Below are positions 7,197-10,507 of a stretch of DNA of 10,507 nucleotides, one piece after another (position 1 is the stretch's first letter; every line of letters begins with the position of its first letter). The stretch spans positions 1 through 10,507 of the forward strand of contig JBDTDI010000063.1 in the NCBI GenBank assembly GCA_039923155.1, given 5' to 3'. The notes under the pieces are model-generated. The model ran no database searches, was not told the origin of the DNA, and worked only from the letters and a program-made list of their open reading frames with translations. Source of the stretch: Rhodococcus_D sp039923155 (GTDB lineage: Bacteria; Actinomycetota; Actinomycetes; Mycobacteriales; Mycobacteriaceae). Made by a program: the position numbers and the translations under genes.

Positions 7197-7331
7197 CTCT
7201 GCCCGCCCGGCCCGAGTCCGCCGGCGTTCGTCGCACCGGATACCGCCTGCAGAGCAGTAGGCAGCGGCTCGCCCCACAGCTGGCGGCCTGGTTTCATGGC
7301 CCGATGAGGCTGACGGACACGTGCGCGTGTT

Positions 7332-7566
7332 GAGCTGCTGGCCGACTTGGAGTCGGCAGAGCTGCCGCGCCAGAAGTTGACCTACCCCGCGCTCTTTCAC
7401 CCCTGGAGCGAGCCGCCCCGCGGGTACGGCCACCTCGCCCGAAGCCGGTGCCCGCCTCGGCGCAAGACCTTTCCCGAGCTCGGTGACGAGCTGATGAGCT
7501 GGCGGTTTCAAGCACGGTCAGGACTTCGAGCGGCAGCGCCGTCTCGAGATGCCGCGTGAAGACTGA
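7332..7566 (+). pseudogene. Unidentified decayed gene remnant with a frameshift
   Basis: From 7332 the + strand reads ELLADLESAELPRQKLTYP, then ALFHPWSEPPRGYGHLARS, up to TFPELGDELMSWR near 7506. G or C fills most third codon positions, as in real genes of this genome. After that the same frame degenerates, while the frame one base later reads FKHGQDFERQRRLEMPRED and stops at TGA 7564-7566. The two parts together look like the C-terminal end of one protein broken by a single-base frameshift. No plausible ATG or GTG start with a ribosome binding site lies upstream, and a stop codon at 7311-7313 closes the frame, so the 5' part is lost. I do not recognise the family. A short intact ORF from TTG 7347 to TGA 7559 is the alternative reading. 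Confidence 0.45.
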
Positions 7567-7651
7567 CCCCCCTACTACTTCGTGGTCACCATTACGCCCC
7601 ACCCCCAGGACCACCCACGCCGCACGGGCCCGCCACGGTGCGTCCGGCCTG

Positions 7652-9727
<2,076 letters not shown>

Positions 9728-9733
9728 GCTGGA

Positions 9734-9739
9734 CCCCTT
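9734..9739 (-). promoter_or_regulatory. Ribosome binding site of glgX
   Basis: AAGGGG on the - strand, 6 nt before ATG 9727. It is the clearest Shine-Dalgarno site in the window and fixes the glgX start, although the frame is open upstream to 10057. Confidence 0.75.
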
Positions 9740-9845
9740 CGATCGGCGGCGCCCACCGCTGGACTCCCACACCGCCCGCCGGCCCCGTCTCGGCCCGGGT
9801 CGGTGACCGGTGGTGAGCGACCGTCGTGCACCCCACGACCAAGAA

Positions 9846-9851
9846 GATGAT
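9846..9851 (+). promoter_or_regulatory. Possible -10 box before the 67-residue ORF
   Basis: GATGAT ends 6 nt before ATG 9858, the same geometry as the CATGAT before the acetyltransferase gene. There is no clear -35 box. It may mark a leaderless start, but the match to TANNNT is imperfect. Confidence 0.22.
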
Positions 9852-9857
9852 GTACCG

Positions 9858-10061
9858 ATGGCCGAACCGACCGCTGCCCCCTCCACCCCTGCGCTGTGGA
9901 CGCTGATCACCGGCAACGCCCAAGCCGCCCTCGCGGAGACCCTGGCCGGGGCCTTGACGGGGGCGAGCACCCCCAGCCCACCCCTGCGCCCCCGTACCGC
10001 CACCGACCTGCTTCGCGAGCTCCTGCGCTCCGGGCCCGTCGGCGACCGGCGACGCACCTGA
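9858..10061 (+). CDS. Small hypothetical protein
   Basis: The product would have 67 residues, starting MAEPTAAPSTPALWTLITGN. It has an Ala-rich helix at about 20-36, a Pro-rich middle (about 39-47) and a basic tail with LLRELLRSG and a final RRR. Third codon positions are mostly G or C, as in real genes here, and the ORF lies in a gap between glgX (divergent, start 130 nt away) and the right-end gene (convergent, 40 nt away). There is no strong ribosome binding site. I do not recognise it. It has no signal peptide or membrane segment. Confidence 0.5.
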   Translation: MAEPTAAPSTPALWTLITGNAQAALAETLAGALTGASTPSPPLRPRTATDLLRELLRSGPVGDRRRT

Positions 10062-10101
10062 GCGGCTTCACGGGCGCCGCGGCTGCGGACCCGCTCGGCC
10101 G

Positions 10102-10507
10102 TCAGCTGGTGCTCGCTGCGCCCGTCTCGGTCGCGTCGGTGGTGGGGATGGCGACGACGTCCTTGGCGATGGTGGCGAGGTGGGCCTGGGTGGCGGAGAC
10201 AACGCCGCGACGGTTCTTGTGGGCCTCCTCGAAGCCGAGCACGGCCTGCAGGTCCGCTGCGGTGGTGAGCGCCTGGATGGCGGCGACGGCGTCGGCGACG
10301 TTCTTGGTGGGGTAGGCGGGGATGGGCAGCTCGGAGGCGGTGAGCCCACCGACCCGGGTACGGGCACGGCGCACGGTCTTCGCCCGGCTGGTGTCCCCCT
10401 CCCGGACGGCGAGCTCCTCGGCCTTGGCGAGGCCGGCGTCGCGGCCCGCGGTCACGGTCTGGGTGAGCTCGTCGGCGGCCCGTGCGCTGCGGGTCGCGAG
10501 CTCCTCG
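10102..10507 (-). CDS. Helical hypothetical protein with a C-terminal LPIPxY domain (5' end outside the window)
   Basis: The frame is open from the window edge to TGA 10104-10102, so about 134 C-terminal residues are visible and the start lies beyond 10507. The first visible part (EELATRSARAADELTQTV, continuing to about TVRRARTRVG) is charged and Ala-rich and probably a coiled coil. A second block has LPIPAY, then DAVAAIQALTTAADLQAVLGFEE and AHKNR. This resembles a short helical domain found at the ends of several actinobacterial proteins, some linked with lipid droplets or envelope. That resemblance is from memory and needs a profile search. A start at GTG 10455 is possible but would cut the helix, and the frame continues through it without a stop. 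The tail TDATETGAASTS looks disordered. Confidence 0.7.
   Translation of the reverse strand, partial: EELATRSARAADELTQTVTAGRDAGLAKAEELAVREGDTSRAKTVRRARTRVGGLTASELPIPAYPTKNVADAVAAIQALTTAADLQAVLGFEEAHKNRRGVVSATQAHLATIAKDVVAIPTTDATETGAASTS

Noticed and set aside
7621..7642. Possible terminator after glgX (CGCAC...GTGCG)
   Set aside because: Only a 5-bp stem with a long loop and no T-run; not enough for an intrinsic terminator.

Overview
The window looks like chromosomal DNA from a high-GC Gram-positive actinobacterium. The signs are strong G/C preference at third codon positions, frequent GTG starts, a stand-alone GAF-ANTAR regulator, start codons with little or no ribosome binding site, and a GlgX-type debranching enzyme. 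I cannot place it more precisely from the sequence alone.

Layout, left to right. On the + strand come a GAF-ANTAR regulator (150-866), a CPA1-type cation:proton antiporter (1006-2292) and a tandem GNAT acetyltransferase (2517-3440). The spacers around the acetyltransferase share an imperfect 36-bp direct repeat. Next, on the - strand, lies the frameshifted C-terminal stub of an IS1380-like transposase (3723-4041). Two more - strand genes follow: a metal-dependent amidohydrolase (4102-5319) and, upstream of it in transcription order, a secreted and membrane-anchored serine hydrolase of the class C beta-lactamase/PBP fold (5525-7084). The control region of the hydrolase gene (7085-7200) holds a good -35/-10 pair placed for a leaderless mRNA and an exact 12-bp inverted repeat, one arm of which covers the -35 box. 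A decayed, frameshifted gene remnant that I do not recognise (7332-7566, + strand) precedes glgX (7652-9727, - strand). A 67-residue ORF (9858-10061, + strand) is divergent from glgX. The window ends inside a - strand gene (10102-10507) whose C-terminus resembles a short helical domain of actinobacterial proteins.

How the genes work together: no multi-gene pathway is evident. The serine hydrolase and the amidohydrolase point the same way 205 nt apart and might both act on peptides or amides, but this is inference. The ANTAR gene and the antiporter could share a transcript through a 139-nt spacer that contains hairpins. GlgX stands alone, with no other glycogen or trehalose gene in view.

I found no CRISPR array, RNA gene, complete mobile element, phage module or recognisable defence system, and no convincing new multi-gene system. 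The best leads are the inverted-repeat control region of the serine hydrolase gene, the direct repeats around the acetyltransferase gene, and the unidentified gene remnant.
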